This document shows positions 37,264 through 47,431 of a stretch of 64,000 bases of DNA, one piece after another. A model generated the notes under the pieces. The model had not been told where the DNA came from, ran no database searches, and was given only the letters and a program-made list of their open reading frames with translations. The translations under genes and the position numbers were made by a program. This DNA is from Pichia kudriavzevii. Its lineage: Eukaryota > Ascomycota > Pichiomycetes > Pichiales > Pichiaceae. How positions within the stretch are numbered: the first letter of the stretch is position 1; each line of letters starts with the position of its first letter. The stretch spans positions 124,001 through 188,000 of the forward strand of contig NC_042509.1 in NCBI RefSeq assembly GCF_003054445.1, read 5' to 3'.

Positions 37264-38820
37264 TCAGCATCTCCTGCCTTCAGTATAATCGTAAAATAAG
37301 TCTTTAAGTACGTGTCTGGATCGTTCAACCTCGTCCTCCTTAATCAGATAAGAGAAGCTGACCCTGTCCTTAGGAGCATAAGAATAAATCTCATCAATGA
37401 AATCCTTCAAGTCATTTTCATCGATCATTTGTAGACCAACTCTCTCCAAATCGAGTTTCTCTGCACACCAATCGACTTGCTCTGCCACTGGTGGGAGTTC
37501 CCGGGATCCACTCCAAACTCCTGATATCGCCATTGCATTGGCTTCGGATGTTAAAAATATCAGTGGGTTGTGCGCAATCCCCACAAAAGCCAACGTGGGA
37601 TCAACTACAGAAAATGTGTGCATGAATAAGCCATCTGATTTGGTCTGGGCATGATTCTCAGACCCGTGCTTGCCCGAGAGGATTCGAATGTACTCCTTTC
37701 CTGCATTTTCGGGAACGTCTAAGAAAGGATATGACAAGTGATACCCAGTTGCAAACAATATTTTCTCAAAATCGTATTGAATTGATCCGTCTGTAAATTC
37801 AACACCTCCATCGGTATGAATGCGTTGTATTCTGCGACACCTATGAAACTTTGCGTTTTCATCACTTAATATATCATGAATCCATTGTCCTTCCTTGACG
37901 TGTCCTCCACTTTCCACTTTCCTATCACTAGCCACCCAAACTTCTCGAGCGGCAGGAATCAAGTACTGTAACAGATCAATAGCGCTGATACTGGACCCTA
38001 CAACTAACACTTTTTTGCCACGATATTCTTCTACTTCCCGATATGCCTTGGTATGTGAAATCACAGTTGGATGAGATTCGTTATATTCGCACATCCCTTC
38101 AACATACGGAACAAATGGGATATTAAACCTCCCTGTAGCTAAAACTACAGCATCAAAATCTTCAATGTACCACTTATCTTTGCTAGATTCATCACCTTTG
38201 TTTAAAACAGTGACCCTCCATTTCCCATCGACCTTATGAAGTTTCACTACAGTCGAATTGAATCTGATGTATTCACGCAAATTGTTCACCCTTGTATATT
38301 CCTCTAGATATTGTAAAACTTGTTGATGGGTTACGAAAGGATAGTACGGGTTTTCATGCGATGCCGTACCAGGAATTTCAATGTCTAATCCAGATGAAAA
38401 GCGCATCAGGTTATTTGGAACATTAGTGAATAGATGTTTATATATTCCACTTTTAGTCCATGTTGAACTTTGTGATGAGATATCTCTGCAAAACGGTTTC
38501 TCTCTCGATGTACATTTTAATTCTTCTGAGGGGGGACATTCAAACGCAGGGCTCACAAATTCCGGTCTGTGATAGTTATTGGGATCGCATTTGGGGAAAG
38601 AGGGGTCTCTCTCCTCAGAATACTTCCACACTCCACCTATATCCTGACCCTGTTCAAAAACCACTATTTTTTCAAATGCAGGATCATCGGAAATTCTGTT
38701 CTTCTCCACTTCAAAGCTTTGTATCGTTGATGTTCCATCTTTAGATGTATGCAGGAGTTCATTTAGTGTCACCAAACCACTGGGTCCTCCTCCTATAATT
38801 GCGATCTTGTTGATGTTCAT
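37264..38820 (-). CDS. flavin-containing monooxygenase (FMO family)
   Basis: 518 residues from ATG 38820 (MNINKIAIIGGGPSGLVTL); 47 further open codons upstream lack an ATG. FAD-binding GGGPSG at about 9-14 and EQGQDIGGVW. NADPH-binding segment KKVLVVGSSISAIDLLQYL in the middle, then the FMO landmark FATGYHLSYPFLD. Active-site stretch YPFVTHQQVLQYLEEY also fits. Length equals animal and fungal FMOs of 450-550 residues and is longer than S. cerevisiae Fmo1 (about 430). Yeast Fmo1 oxidises thiols to supply disulfides for ER folding; here no signal or membrane tail is visible. Substrate unknown. Confidence 0.88.
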   Translation of the reverse strand: MNINKIAIIGGGPSGLVTLNELLHTSKDGTSTIQSFEVEKNRISDDPAFEKIVVFEQGQDIGGVWKYSEERDPSFPKCDPNNYHRPEFVSPAFECPPSEELKCTSREKPFCRDISSQSSTWTKSGIYKHLFTNVPNNLMRFSSGLDIEIPGTASHENPYYPFVTHQQVLQYLEEYTRVNNLREYIRFNSTVVKLHKVDGKWRVTVLNKGDESSKDKWYIEDFDAVVLATGRFNIPFVPYVEGMCEYNESHPTVISHTKAYREVEEYRGKKVLVVGSSISAIDLLQYLIPAAREVWVASDRKVESGGHVKEGQWIHDILSDENAKFHRCRRIQRIHTDGGVEFTDGSIQYDFEKILFATGYHLSYPFLDVPENAGKEYIRILSGKHGSENHAQTKSDGLFMHTFSVVDPTLAFVGIAHNPLIFLTSEANAMAISGVWSGSRELPPVAEQVDWCAEKLDLERVGLQMIDENDLKDFIDEIYSYAPKDRVSFSYLIKEDEVERSRHVLKDLFYDYTEGRRC

Positions 38821-41354
38821 TTGCCCTGAAGAAACATCACAATTGACTTTGAAATGTGTCGCTAACGATCGTCCAGTTTGATTAATGTGCAAACTTGACT
38901 TACCAAAGTGACACGAGTCTGGACTTATTGATTTATCTGTATACCCATTGAGGATACACAAACCCCCGTGTCATGTTATAAACCTGTTCCCAAATGAGTT
39001 GCCTGTAGTTTTATGTTACGTGAAATATATTGCACTCAACAACTAGCCTCTGCGGTTGTGTTTAACGACACTTAAATATTTAGGAAAATTCTCTCTAGCT
39101 TATATCAAAATTTAATTCCAACAATCAAAGTACAACCAAATAATGGCTGGGTTTTCCGTACTATAATGTCCACGGTTTTACGGATCTATAAAAATACACA
39201 TGGTAGCTAACGCCATTCAATCACAACTCCTTTTTCTAAATCAATTAGAAGTCTTGTTTGACCAGTAACAACAAAGCGCAAACATCAAAATGACTAAATG
39301 ATGATAAGAGACGATGCTTCAAGTGCGCTTTGGTTGAAATGCAAAGCAAGAGGGTTATTTTGCGTTTTTTCCAAACTAACAAAAAAACTAAGTTATAGCA
39401 AGACCAGACGATCATCAAGCAGGTAAACTACCAAAGACTATTATACCCGAGTCCAAACCTTAAATGTGTTTAACATCCACGCCAAAGTACATCTTTATAT
39501 TATCATGTTTAAAAATCTAGCATTTTTTCTGCTTGAGTTATTTCTTTGGATAGTTACAGAGGATGTAATTCAGGTTTCAAACTTAACATTGTTCTGAAAC
39601 TAAATCAGATAGTAATGAATTAAACACAACAAAGAGTTCAAAGAAATGTGAAAAAGCAAATGACTATGAAGTTGTCACAAAGCATGCTATCATTTCTATC
39701 CTAAGAATATTGCAAATAATGCCGAAAGGGGCTACAATCTGCACAATGACCGTAAAGTGAGGCATACGTAGCCCTGAATTCGATAAAACAAAAGGTCAGG
39801 TAAAAATGATAAAAAAATTTATTTAGAAGTCTAACAATTATACTGTACATTTTAAATGCTTTAGTAGGATTCTAGTCATAAACATAATAATTTTTATGCT
39901 CTCCGGTGTAACATTCACAAGCTTCTTGCGGAGAGCATAAGAAAAAGCAAAGATGCATTGAAAATTTCTCACTCGTTATTGAAGGTGTGATCAATAACAT
40001 TACTATGGTATTCATTAAAGGCACTGAAGTACTAGAGTAGTTAGGTAAATTAAAATAAAAAGTCCCCGTGTGCTACAATGAACAGACAACTTTTATACAG
40101 GAGAAAGTCAATAAAGACAGAATAAAGATAGCATGCTTAACTAATTTGAAAAAAAAAAATCCTCTTGATCAACTTTCCAGTTTGCAATAATGAACATGGT
40201 CTTCTTAATTATGTACATTTACTTGATGCTGGGTGTTTCAGCAGTGCTATAGAATGAAATAAGGCTTCATAAGAATCCGCTCCTAAATATTAAGCATTTT
40301 AATCAAAATCTTGATTAAGTAATTGCTTCTAGAAAATCAGAACTAAAATTCTCTAAACTCTTTAGCACCAAATAAATCAGGAACCAATTCGATAAGCAAA
40401 AGGAATAGAATAAGTAACAAAAATTTTTTTGGCTGTGTTGACCAATTCGAATCGAGTCCAGTGCACATAGATACTATAATGGGAAGACAGTCATTTTTAC
40501 AATAGATATATATGTTACAAGTGGTTATATTATTGCAAACTACTAGACTAGTCTGCTTTTCTTAATAACAAATAAAATTTCGTTGCTAAGGGAGCAACAG
40601 ATTCTAACACTTTTCTAATGTACCTTTTACATTCTAACTTTTGATGGTTTAGTACTTGAGACTGTGTTTTTGTATTCATAATGACCAAAAAATGATACTA
40701 TATGTCTTATATGACACATGTCATCTGCAGTGATATATCTCTGCAAAACCAGGGCTAATATAAAAAAAATCCCCTGTATCGAGATGGCACTAAATAATCC
40801 CATTTTTTTTTCCAAAAATATCAACGAAAATCTAGGCTATTAGCATCACCTTGGTGATCCAGTCTTGCTTGAACCAAAAAGTATAAGTATCCCTATCGGC
40901 CCAACCTGGAAACAAAGGTCCGCCCAGATGGATGACGGATTCAACAGCAAACTGGCAGCTATTGTTACGTCGTAGTTGAGAAAAGAAGAACTATTTTTAA
41001 GGTACCAAAGGACAAAGCAAGGCAAGTTTAAGATATCGAAACCTTGATACGTTATAGTTTAAGATCTTTTTTTTCATTTCTGATGATCTGTCTAAATAAT
41101 ACTGGGTATCACAAAGAAATAACCCCTATCAAACAGTAAGTTCATTCTTTGTCACTGTTACCCCAATTACTGGAGCATAGTCTGTAAAGGAAAGTGAAAA
41201 ACTCAAGAGAGATTAACTTTGAATTAAAAGTACATGTTTGCGCGATATCAATTCTCCATCGTAAACCACGCCTCGGTGTATTCCCCTCAACGGGAAAGTT
41301 CACCATTTCCTATTTCAGAAGTTGTAAAGCTATTAAAATTTTTTATTGTATCTA
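38821..41354. other. 2.5 kb AT-rich gap without intact gene
   Basis: The largest low-GC block between confident genes. No open frame of note; a 58-codon frame from ATG 40803 (minus, MGLFSAISIQGIFFILALVL) is probably chance. Seen: a TATAAAAA box near 39189 with a promoter-like lead to an ATG at 39290 that stops after three codons; a 12-bp perfect inverted repeat at 39894-39905 and 39929-39940; a GC-richer island at about 40840-40975. No tRNA or recognisable snRNA. Could be a regulatory region, a lost gene, a non-coding RNA locus or a centromere-like region; I cannot choose. Confidence 0.5.
39894..39940. repeat. 12-bp perfect inverted repeat (hairpin)
   Basis: TTATGCTCTCCG at 39894-39905 and its exact complement CGGAGAGCATAA at 39929-39940, with a 23-base loop. 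Confidence 0.9.
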
Positions 41355-41870
41355 ATGAGTTTCTTTCAAGGTTTAAAACCTCGTAACCACTTCTACAATA
41401 CTATGTTATGCGGGGTTTGCCATGAAAAGGAGTCCAAATATACTTGTCCAAAATGTGAATGTAGATATTGCTCGCTAACATGTTTCAAGGATGACAAACA
41501 CAAGGAAATGGATAATCGTGCGATTGAAAAACATCCTATTAAAGAAGATACATCTGAAGACAAAAGCAAAGAGGTTAAGACCGAGGACATTCAAGATCCA
41601 ATGTTGGCAAAATTGATGCAATCGTCAGAATTCCAGGAGTACATAGCGTCGCCAGTTTTACAATTCCATATTCTTACAGTTTTAGAAATTATCAATAACA
41701 TTTCATTGACCAACGAATATTCGAAAGATGGACGTTTCGAAATAGCAAGTCGAAAACTAAACAATCTTCGATTAGGCGGTGTAGAGGAAAATGAATATGT
41801 GGAGGAGTTTGTTTCATGGCTACTAACATGGATTGAAAACTATAAAAAGGAAAATACAACCACCAGTTGA
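41355..41870 (+). CDS. HIT1: box C/D snoRNP assembly factor Hit1 (zf-HIT)
   Basis: 171 residues from ATG 41355 (MSFFQGLKPRNHFYN); a second in-frame ATG at 41403 (MLCGVCHEKES) aligns better with the S. cerevisiae start and gives 155 residues. Zinc finger HIT motif: CGVC, YTCPKC, RYCSLTCFKD and a His near HKEM, eight zinc ligands in treble-clef order. Hit1 works with Rsa1 to stabilise Snu13 and assemble box C/D snoRNPs. The C-terminal helical part (QFHILTVLEIINNISL, LNNLRLGGVEENEYVEEFVSWLL) matches the S. cerevisiae protein (LNTLRYGGIHYNEAIEEF). SNU13 itself lies 5.5 kb away. Converges with the SMP-30 gene, 9 bp between stops. Confidence 0.92.
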   Translation: MSFFQGLKPRNHFYNTMLCGVCHEKESKYTCPKCECRYCSLTCFKDDKHKEMDNRAIEKHPIKEDTSEDKSKEVKTEDIQDPMLAKLMQSSEFQEYIASPVLQFHILTVLEIINNISLTNEYSKDGRFEIASRKLNNLRLGGVEENEYVEEFVSWLLTWIENYKKENTTTS

Positions 41871-41879
41871 ACAGCATTA

Positions 41880-42812
41880 TCACAAAATGAACTTGTGAGA
41901 TGGAACACCCTTAATTCCTAATTGAGAGAGATCAATCTTGAAAATTGCAGCGCCTAAGTCGCCCTCCGCTGCACCATTGCCACAGGAAACGTAAAGTGAC
42001 GACAAATCTTTATCACCAAAGATACAGCAAGTGATGTTTTGGGATGGGAACTTCCATTCCATATCGATTTCTCCCTTTCGGGTGATCCTAATGACTTTAT
42101 TGGATCCATATATAGCAACGTATAAATTACCGTCTTTGTCCAAACATGATCCGTCAGGATCTTTTTCGTCAACAAAGTACTTAGTCTTGGAATCCAAGTA
42201 CACATGGTTATTGGAAGCATCATAGTCATACTTATAAATTGTATGTTCGCCCGACTCGGTCCAATACATAACACCGTTCTTCTCATCCCAATTGATACCA
42301 TTTGGAATAAAGCATTCGTTCCAAAGCTCAGTAAGTACGCCACCTTTTTGTTTCAATAGGTACATACTACCGAATCTCCTGTGCAATCCGCCCTCCATGG
42401 TACCGATCCAAAGTGTACCATCTTTATCAATGCCACCATCGTTGGACCTCAATTGGCCCCCATTGACAACATTGCCGTTTGGATACGCTGCTATCTGTTC
42501 AGTTTCACCTGTCGTTAAATCGAGTAACGTAATCCCCAAATCAACAGCACAGATGATCTTATTTACATCGGTGGTTAACCCTACAAACCCAATAGTATTT
42601 GAAACTTTATAAGCCTTGATCTTATCTTCAGCTGCCTTTGTGGAGCCTGTGGAATTGGCAACAGCATAAACGGTACCTGCCTTAACATCAATATAGAAAA
42701 AAGTATCAGTTCTTTCGTCATAGGTTGTACCCTCTAGGAGTTGGCCGTGTGGGCCTGAGTAAACCTCTTGGACTTGAAAGACTTGCTTGTTAGGGGATTC
42801 GATGACTGACAT
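41880..42812 (-). CDS. SMP-30/gluconolactonase-type beta-propeller protein
   Basis: 310 residues from ATG 42812 (MSVIESPNKQVFQVQEVYSG). Six-bladed propeller family that binds a divalent metal and often hydrolyses lactones. Likely metal ligands: Glu in GQLLEGTTYDE, Asn in RSNDGGIDKDG, Asn in FIPNGINWDE and Asp in DPDGSCLDKDG, all in family order. WTESGEHTIYKYDYD and DGNLYVAIYGSNKV are typical blade ends. No signal peptide, so cytosolic. The natural substrate in yeasts is unknown; a sugar-acid lactone is an inference. Confidence 0.9.
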   Translation of the reverse strand: MSVIESPNKQVFQVQEVYSGPHGQLLEGTTYDERTDTFFYIDVKAGTVYAVANSTGSTKAAEDKIKAYKVSNTIGFVGLTTDVNKIICAVDLGITLLDLTTGETEQIAAYPNGNVVNGGQLRSNDGGIDKDGTLWIGTMEGGLHRRFGSMYLLKQKGGVLTELWNECFIPNGINWDEKNGVMYWTESGEHTIYKYDYDASNNHVYLDSKTKYFVDEKDPDGSCLDKDGNLYVAIYGSNKVIRITRKGEIDMEWKFPSQNITCCIFGDKDLSSLYVSCGNGAAEGDLGAAIFKIDLSQLGIKGVPSHKFIL

Positions 42813-43515
42813 TATTCCTGTTAGATTGGTAGAGGAGTCAGAAGAAAACAATATGGGCGGACAATGCGGATTTAGAGGTTGCTATATATATACTACAAAA
42901 TCCTTCGGATGCTGGTTGTCCGTGCAAATAATCCACGATTGTAGATCACATTTCGCCGAACCCCAGATTTTACCAGGTTAACATATGCACAACTATAGGT
43001 TATTGTATAATTCCGATATAGAAGGGTACCAGTAAGTTAATGGCTGAGATTCTTTCAGCCATTAATGTACAGTCTCTCCCAGGAGCTGATGCACATTATA
43101 GTGTCGTGTAAATATGCATGTACTTCAAAGTTGTTCCGTTTGTCAGGGAAGGGGTGGAGGGGTTGTTCCAGTCATAAAAGAGCGGTAGCACTGTGAGAAA
43201 TTTTTTAGTTGTGGGCAAAATAGCATACTGAAGCGTCATTATAGGAAGTGGTTTGGCCAGAACACCTGGTTTTTAAGCAAAAAGTATTTACCATTTCAAC
43301 ATTGATAGTTGCATACTTCAAGTACAGGTTTAATGTAGTCGAGCATAATGAGTGTGCTGTAAGGAGTTGGTATAAGAAGGCCAGTTTATGTTTTGCTGGT
43401 GAGGAGGTAGACTCGGTTCTAGGAAACCAACCCGCATATTTAAATATATTCTTGGAAAAAGGATGGTCTGTATAACATTATTTCTGTTACAACAAAGACG
43501 ACGAACCTGTACACA
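42813..43515. other. divergent promoter of the SMP-30 and TRAPPC11 genes
   Basis: No gene. Two ATAT-rich stretches (42882-42893 and 43439-43450) could serve as TATA elements. AGCCATTAA/TTAATGGCT inverted copies occur at about 43038 and 43058. Confidence 0.55.
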
Positions 43516-46500
43516 ATGAAGAAATACTCATTAGCGGCCACCCATGTTCCTGTTCCGTTGGTTTATGTTCAAGGAGTGGATGATTCCATCCGACCAATTC
43601 AGCACGAAACAAAATCTGAATTAAACGAAACTTCACTTAAAATTGACATTGAGAGAAAGTTGCCAGATATAACCAATGGCTGCATGACACGTACAGTCTC
43701 TGTACTAGAAGCGGGCAATTTACGTGAGCATATGTGGTGGAAGGACACTAACATTAATAGCAGGCCATGGTTTAATGTGAAATATGTCGATGGAAGATGC
43801 ACAGTTGGGGTTAGTGGATCTCCTTCTATCCTAAGTCCGTACAGGAAATGGCACAAGGGAGAATTATTGCCATTGCATTGGATGGATAAATACTATGACC
43901 ACATATGCACAGTATTCATATCTTTCTATGAATTAAAAAACGGCGAATCTGATTTTTTGCTTGTTAATGAAGTTAATCGAATCAAACTAAGTTTCTCCAA
44001 TACAATGATCAAATATGTCTGTATTTTAGTTAACCCGGGGAACGGGAATACATCACACCTTCAGGATGTTATTAGTAGGATCCACATGAGTGGTAACTCA
44101 TTGTTTGTCTTGAACGGTGGTGATAATGAAGCGAGAAAACGTGAACAGACAACTTTCATCAAGAAATTACTTGTTGGATTACGACAGTATTCAAATGATT
44201 TTTTTGATTTACAGATCCAAAAGTTGAAAAAGAGAGAAATCAAAGATACTTGTTATTCACAGGAGATGTTTTCAACAAGAAATTTGATTAAACTGGTGAT
44301 GTTTGAGCAATTTAAAGGTGGGTCTGATAGCACCACCAAAATGCTGGAATACGCATATGATCGGCTGCTCTCCTTAGATAAGCAGCTGTCTTCCAACAAG
44401 GAAGAGATATATCAATGGCTAGATATCTTATGTCTGCATATAGTTCGGTCGACTATATTGATAGATGCAAATGTTGCATTTCGAAAATTTATGTTTCACA
44501 TTAGTACGATACCAGACCGAAAGGAGGTTAACAACGATTGGTTTGCATTCCAATATTTATGGCTGGGAAACTTGCTCAAATCTGTCAGTGATCCTTCACT
44601 CATTCCTATAAATACGATGTTGTACCCTTCTAAAACTGACGGTTTGGTCAATAGTAGATGTATGCCAAATCCAGGATTTATATTCTTACAAGCTGCACTG
44701 TTCAAGAAAAGGGGAGAGATTGGTGATGGCTCTGAAGTGATCTCGTTACTTACTAGCTCTATTGATGCATTTGAAAACTCGTCTAACTTCAGGAGAGTAG
44801 AATCCTTTATTTATATGCTACTGGGTGAAGTATATTTCAGAATGGAAAACTATAGCATGGCGTTGAACAATTACTTGGTTGCTCTACCGGTTTACCAGCG
44901 AGACAAATGGCTGAAGATCATTTGTGTATTACTGAGGAATGTATGTCAATGTTTCATTGGCTTAGGGAGAACGAAAGAAGCATCTCAGAGCTATATTGAA
45001 TTGTGTACGTATGAGAGAGACGGTGAATATTTACAGGCTCTAAAGGGGAAGATCGATGGTTTGGAATTGGTAGATACCAATGAAATTGGACTACTTGATG
45101 TCAAAGGATTATTTGGCATTCAAGTTGGTGTTAAGAAGTTCGAAAACATGATAAACGATGGGATTGATCTTCAATTGAGAATAACTTCCAATTCTAAAGT
45201 TATGGCTGAGATAACAATAGACCAAATCAGGCTAGATCTTGGATGCAGGGAATTCTTGATAGCTAATGATCCATTGCTGAAAAAGGGGTATTTACAGATA
45301 GTAAATGAGGACGGGAAGGCCAATTTAGATTTCGATCATGAGTTGTGCAAAGTGTTGCAGGTTCATCTATATCCGAAAAAGGTTGGAGTTTTTCGTGTTG
45401 TAGAGGTTGAGCTATTGGGACACTTCAACGATTTGAAGTTTCAAACAAGAATTCAAATCACGCCCACTATTGAAAGGTATTTCACATGGTACTCTGAAGA
45501 TTGCAAACATCAACCGATCAAAATACACTACCCGTCGAATTCATTCAAAATTGAGCCACGCATTCCAGAAATAAAATCATCTCTCAAGTACGATTCCGTT
45601 GGGTTTATTGGTCGTCAGTTCCCGATCACCGTTCATTTCCTTAACGCTGACAAAGAGCCTGATGTAGTTATAGCAAGTGTTGCCGGTACCGCTAGCATTG
45701 CAGATAAAGAGATTGAGGTAGTCTCGAATACTAAGCTTGAGTTATCACCTAATGATGAAGGCACAATAATTGCTACATTTGACATCCCACAGAATTCAGA
45801 CATTTTAGCACCATGTATAGTTGAATTAATGTTTGAGTATGAGGTCAAAGAGGTCGTTGTTGCCGTAAGAAAAAAAATCAGGATAGCTGTTGCAGACGTG
45901 TTTTCATGGCAGACTGAATTGCGGCCTGTTGTTTATCCATTTCCCGATTTGTTTAAAATTGACGCTGAGAATCCTGGTACTTTGCCGATGCATACTAGAA
46001 GGTGGCAATTCCGATTACACTTGAAAGATATGGCGGATACAATGGAGATTGAGGAAATGAGTTTTGACATCAGGGGTCCAACTGGAGTGAGTTTGACGTT
46101 AAACAGTGAAAATCTACAGGGTATGCTAAAGAACGGCGAAACACAAATAATACCTGTTCAGCTCGATGTGAGGATTATTGAAAGAAGTGCACGTACTATA
46201 CCGATAGATATGAAATGCCATGTGAAATATGCGGTCTCGGGTCTCACTTACGACTATGTGGTTGATATGTACAAGGCCAATTTACCACATGTTGATCCTC
46301 GTGTTTTGGTTTATATTCTACAGGAGAGGAAAGATGGGGAAGTTGAAGAAGTGGATGTTGTTTACTTGCTTGAAAATCCAACAGACAAGATATTCAGGTA
46401 CCAAACGAACATGAATCCATTAGCTGGTGTTGAAATTGTAGACTATGTGAAAACCAGCCGGATAAATCTATTACCGTTTCAGCAGTTGCCATTGAAGTTT

Positions 46501-46629
46501 ACGTATAAAACAAGGGGTAAATTATTACCAGAGTTTACCTTGTATGACAGACAATACCAGGTGTTTGTTCATGCCAGTGTTGCTGATGACCGGCTTTACT
46601 TTGTCGATGGGCAATTGCTAAGGCGCTAA
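43516..46629 (+). CDS. TRAPPC11-like TRAPP III subunit (foie-gras and gryzun domains)
   Basis: 1037 residues from ATG 43516. Start HVPVPLVYVQGVDDSIRP is like the PLVALxGLD opening of TRAPPC11. The foie-gras domain covers about 200-480, with helical repeats and the landmark LVNSRCMPNPGFIFLQAALF; TPR-like helices follow (LLGEVYFRMENYSMALNNYLVALPVYQRDKW). The second half is beta-rich and ends with a gryzun segment: VDVVYLLENPTDKIFRYQTNM then LLPFQQLPLKFTYKTRGKLLPEFTLYDRQYQVFVH, like the ENRT...LLPGxxxxxxYNFYPLxxGxxxLPxLxL pattern of TRAPPC11. TRAPP III acts as Rab1 GEF in ER-Golgi transport and autophagy. S. cerevisiae has no clear TRAPPC11; the alternative Trs130 fits less well. Confidence 0.82.
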   Translation: MKKYSLAATHVPVPLVYVQGVDDSIRPIQHETKSELNETSLKIDIERKLPDITNGCMTRTVSVLEAGNLREHMWWKDTNINSRPWFNVKYVDGRCTVGVSGSPSILSPYRKWHKGELLPLHWMDKYYDHICTVFISFYELKNGESDFLLVNEVNRIKLSFSNTMIKYVCILVNPGNGNTSHLQDVISRIHMSGNSLFVLNGGDNEARKREQTTFIKKLLVGLRQYSNDFFDLQIQKLKKREIKDTCYSQEMFSTRNLIKLVMFEQFKGGSDSTTKMLEYAYDRLLSLDKQLSSNKEEIYQWLDILCLHIVRSTILIDANVAFRKFMFHISTIPDRKEVNNDWFAFQYLWLGNLLKSVSDPSLIPINTMLYPSKTDGLVNSRCMPNPGFIFLQAALFKKRGEIGDGSEVISLLTSSIDAFENSSNFRRVESFIYMLLGEVYFRMENYSMALNNYLVALPVYQRDKWLKIICVLLRNVCQCFIGLGRTKEASQSYIELCTYERDGEYLQALKGKIDGLELVDTNEIGLLDVKGLFGIQVGVKKFENMINDGIDLQLRITSNSKVMAEITIDQIRLDLGCREFLIANDPLLKKGYLQIVNEDGKANLDFDHELCKVLQVHLYPKKVGVFRVVEVELLGHFNDLKFQTRIQITPTIERYFTWYSEDCKHQPIKIHYPSNSFKIEPRIPEIKSSLKYDSVGFIGRQFPITVHFLNADKEPDVVIASVAGTASIADKEIEVVSNTKLELSPNDEGTIIATFDIPQNSDILAPCIVELMFEYEVKEVVVAVRKKIRIAVADVFSWQTELRPVVYPFPDLFKIDAENPGTLPMHTRRWQFRLHLKDMADTMEIEEMSFDIRGPTGVSLTLNSENLQGMLKNGETQIIPVQLDVRIIERSARTIPIDMKCHVKYAVSGLTYDYVVDMYKANLPHVDPRVLVYILQERKDGEVEEVDVVYLLENPTDKIFRYQTNMNPLAGVEIVDYVKTSRINLLPFQQLPLKFTYKTRGKLLPEFTLYDRQYQVFVHASVADDRLYFVDGQLLRR

Positions 46630-46683
46630 CCAGTATAATCCTATCTAGTAAACTATATATATGGAACACTATATATAAGAGGA

Positions 46684-47094
46684 TCAGTTGATCTTTAATA
46701 GTTCGACGTCAAAGATTAAGGTAGACATTGGAGGGATAAGACCAGGAAAGCCTCTGTTACCGTATGCCATGAGTGGTGGCACGGTAAGTCTAGCCTTTTC
46801 GCCAAGGGATAATTTTGCAAAACCTTGGTCCCATCCTTGGATGACCATACCTTGGCCAATTCTGAATTGGAAAGGCTTGTTTCTGTCGACAGAGGAATCG
46901 AATTTCTTGCCGTTGGTCAAGGTACCAGTGTAGTGAACAGTAAGAAGATCGCCTGGCTTTGGGAAGTTGACGCCGTCACCTGGGGAAATGACTTCGATTT
47001 GGAGTTCGGATGGAGCAGTAGACATTCTTGCTAATTGGGGGTGGTTTCTGAATAAACGGAAAGTTTGTGGAACACGAGGTCTGAGGGCAAACAT
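46684..47094 (-). CDS. FPR1: FK506-binding peptidyl-prolyl isomerase, with possible mitochondrial long form
   Basis: Two in-frame ATGs. The inner one at 47025 gives a 113-residue FKBP12 ([20 protein letters not shown]) like cytosolic Fpr1, target of FK506 and rapamycin. The outer one at 47094 adds [19 protein letters not shown] plus QLAR: 23 residues with six Arg and no acid, a classic mitochondrial presequence. Active-site residues are present: [45 protein letters not shown]. The inner ATG has A at -3, the outer one G at -3, so leaky scanning could make both forms. Converges with TRAPPC11, 54 bp apart. Confidence 0.93.
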   Translation of the reverse strand: MFALRPRVPQTFRLFRNHPQLARMSTAPSELQIEVISPGDGVNFPKPGDLLTVHYTGTLTNGKKFDSSVDRNKPFQFRIGQGMVIQGWDQGFAKLSLGEKARLTVPPLMAYGNRGFPGLIPPMSTLIFDVELLKIN

Positions 47095-47431
47095 TCCTTC
47101 TCTTGAACTAACAACTAGCTATATATTTGCTGGGAACGTGGAGAATGGCAAATTATTCTCTTTCTCATAAACTACGAGTAATTGCTCTCCCTGTGAGGGT
47201 TAAATTTGCTGCATTTTTCACGTTTTCCACATTTCACGTTTTCTTTGTGTTCTTTGTTTTCTGTTTTCCCTGATTGCTTCTTTTTTAACGTTATTATTGA
47301 AATTATTTTTAGGGTTTTCCTAAGAGTTACTTTATTTTTTTTCTAAACACTAAAGAAAAAAATTGCTATATTAAAAGTTTATACAGAAAAGAGAAACTCA
47401 ACCAAGAAATGGTAAAATGGCAAAGCCTTAA
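47095..47431. other. FPR1 promoter and SNU13 3' region
   Basis: No gene; T-rich on the plus strand from 47210 to 47345. Confidence 0.6.

Noticed and set aside
38821-38961. N-terminal extension of the monooxygenase by 47 codons
   Set aside because: No ATG in it, and the FAD motif follows directly after ATG 38820 as expected.
40627-40803. 58-codon frame MGLFSAISIQGIFFILALVL with signal-like start
   Set aside because: Short, in AT-rich DNA where such frames arise by chance, no support.
38821-41354. Centromere
   Set aside because: AT-rich and gene-free, but no point-centromere elements and no large inverted repeat could be shown; left as possibility only.
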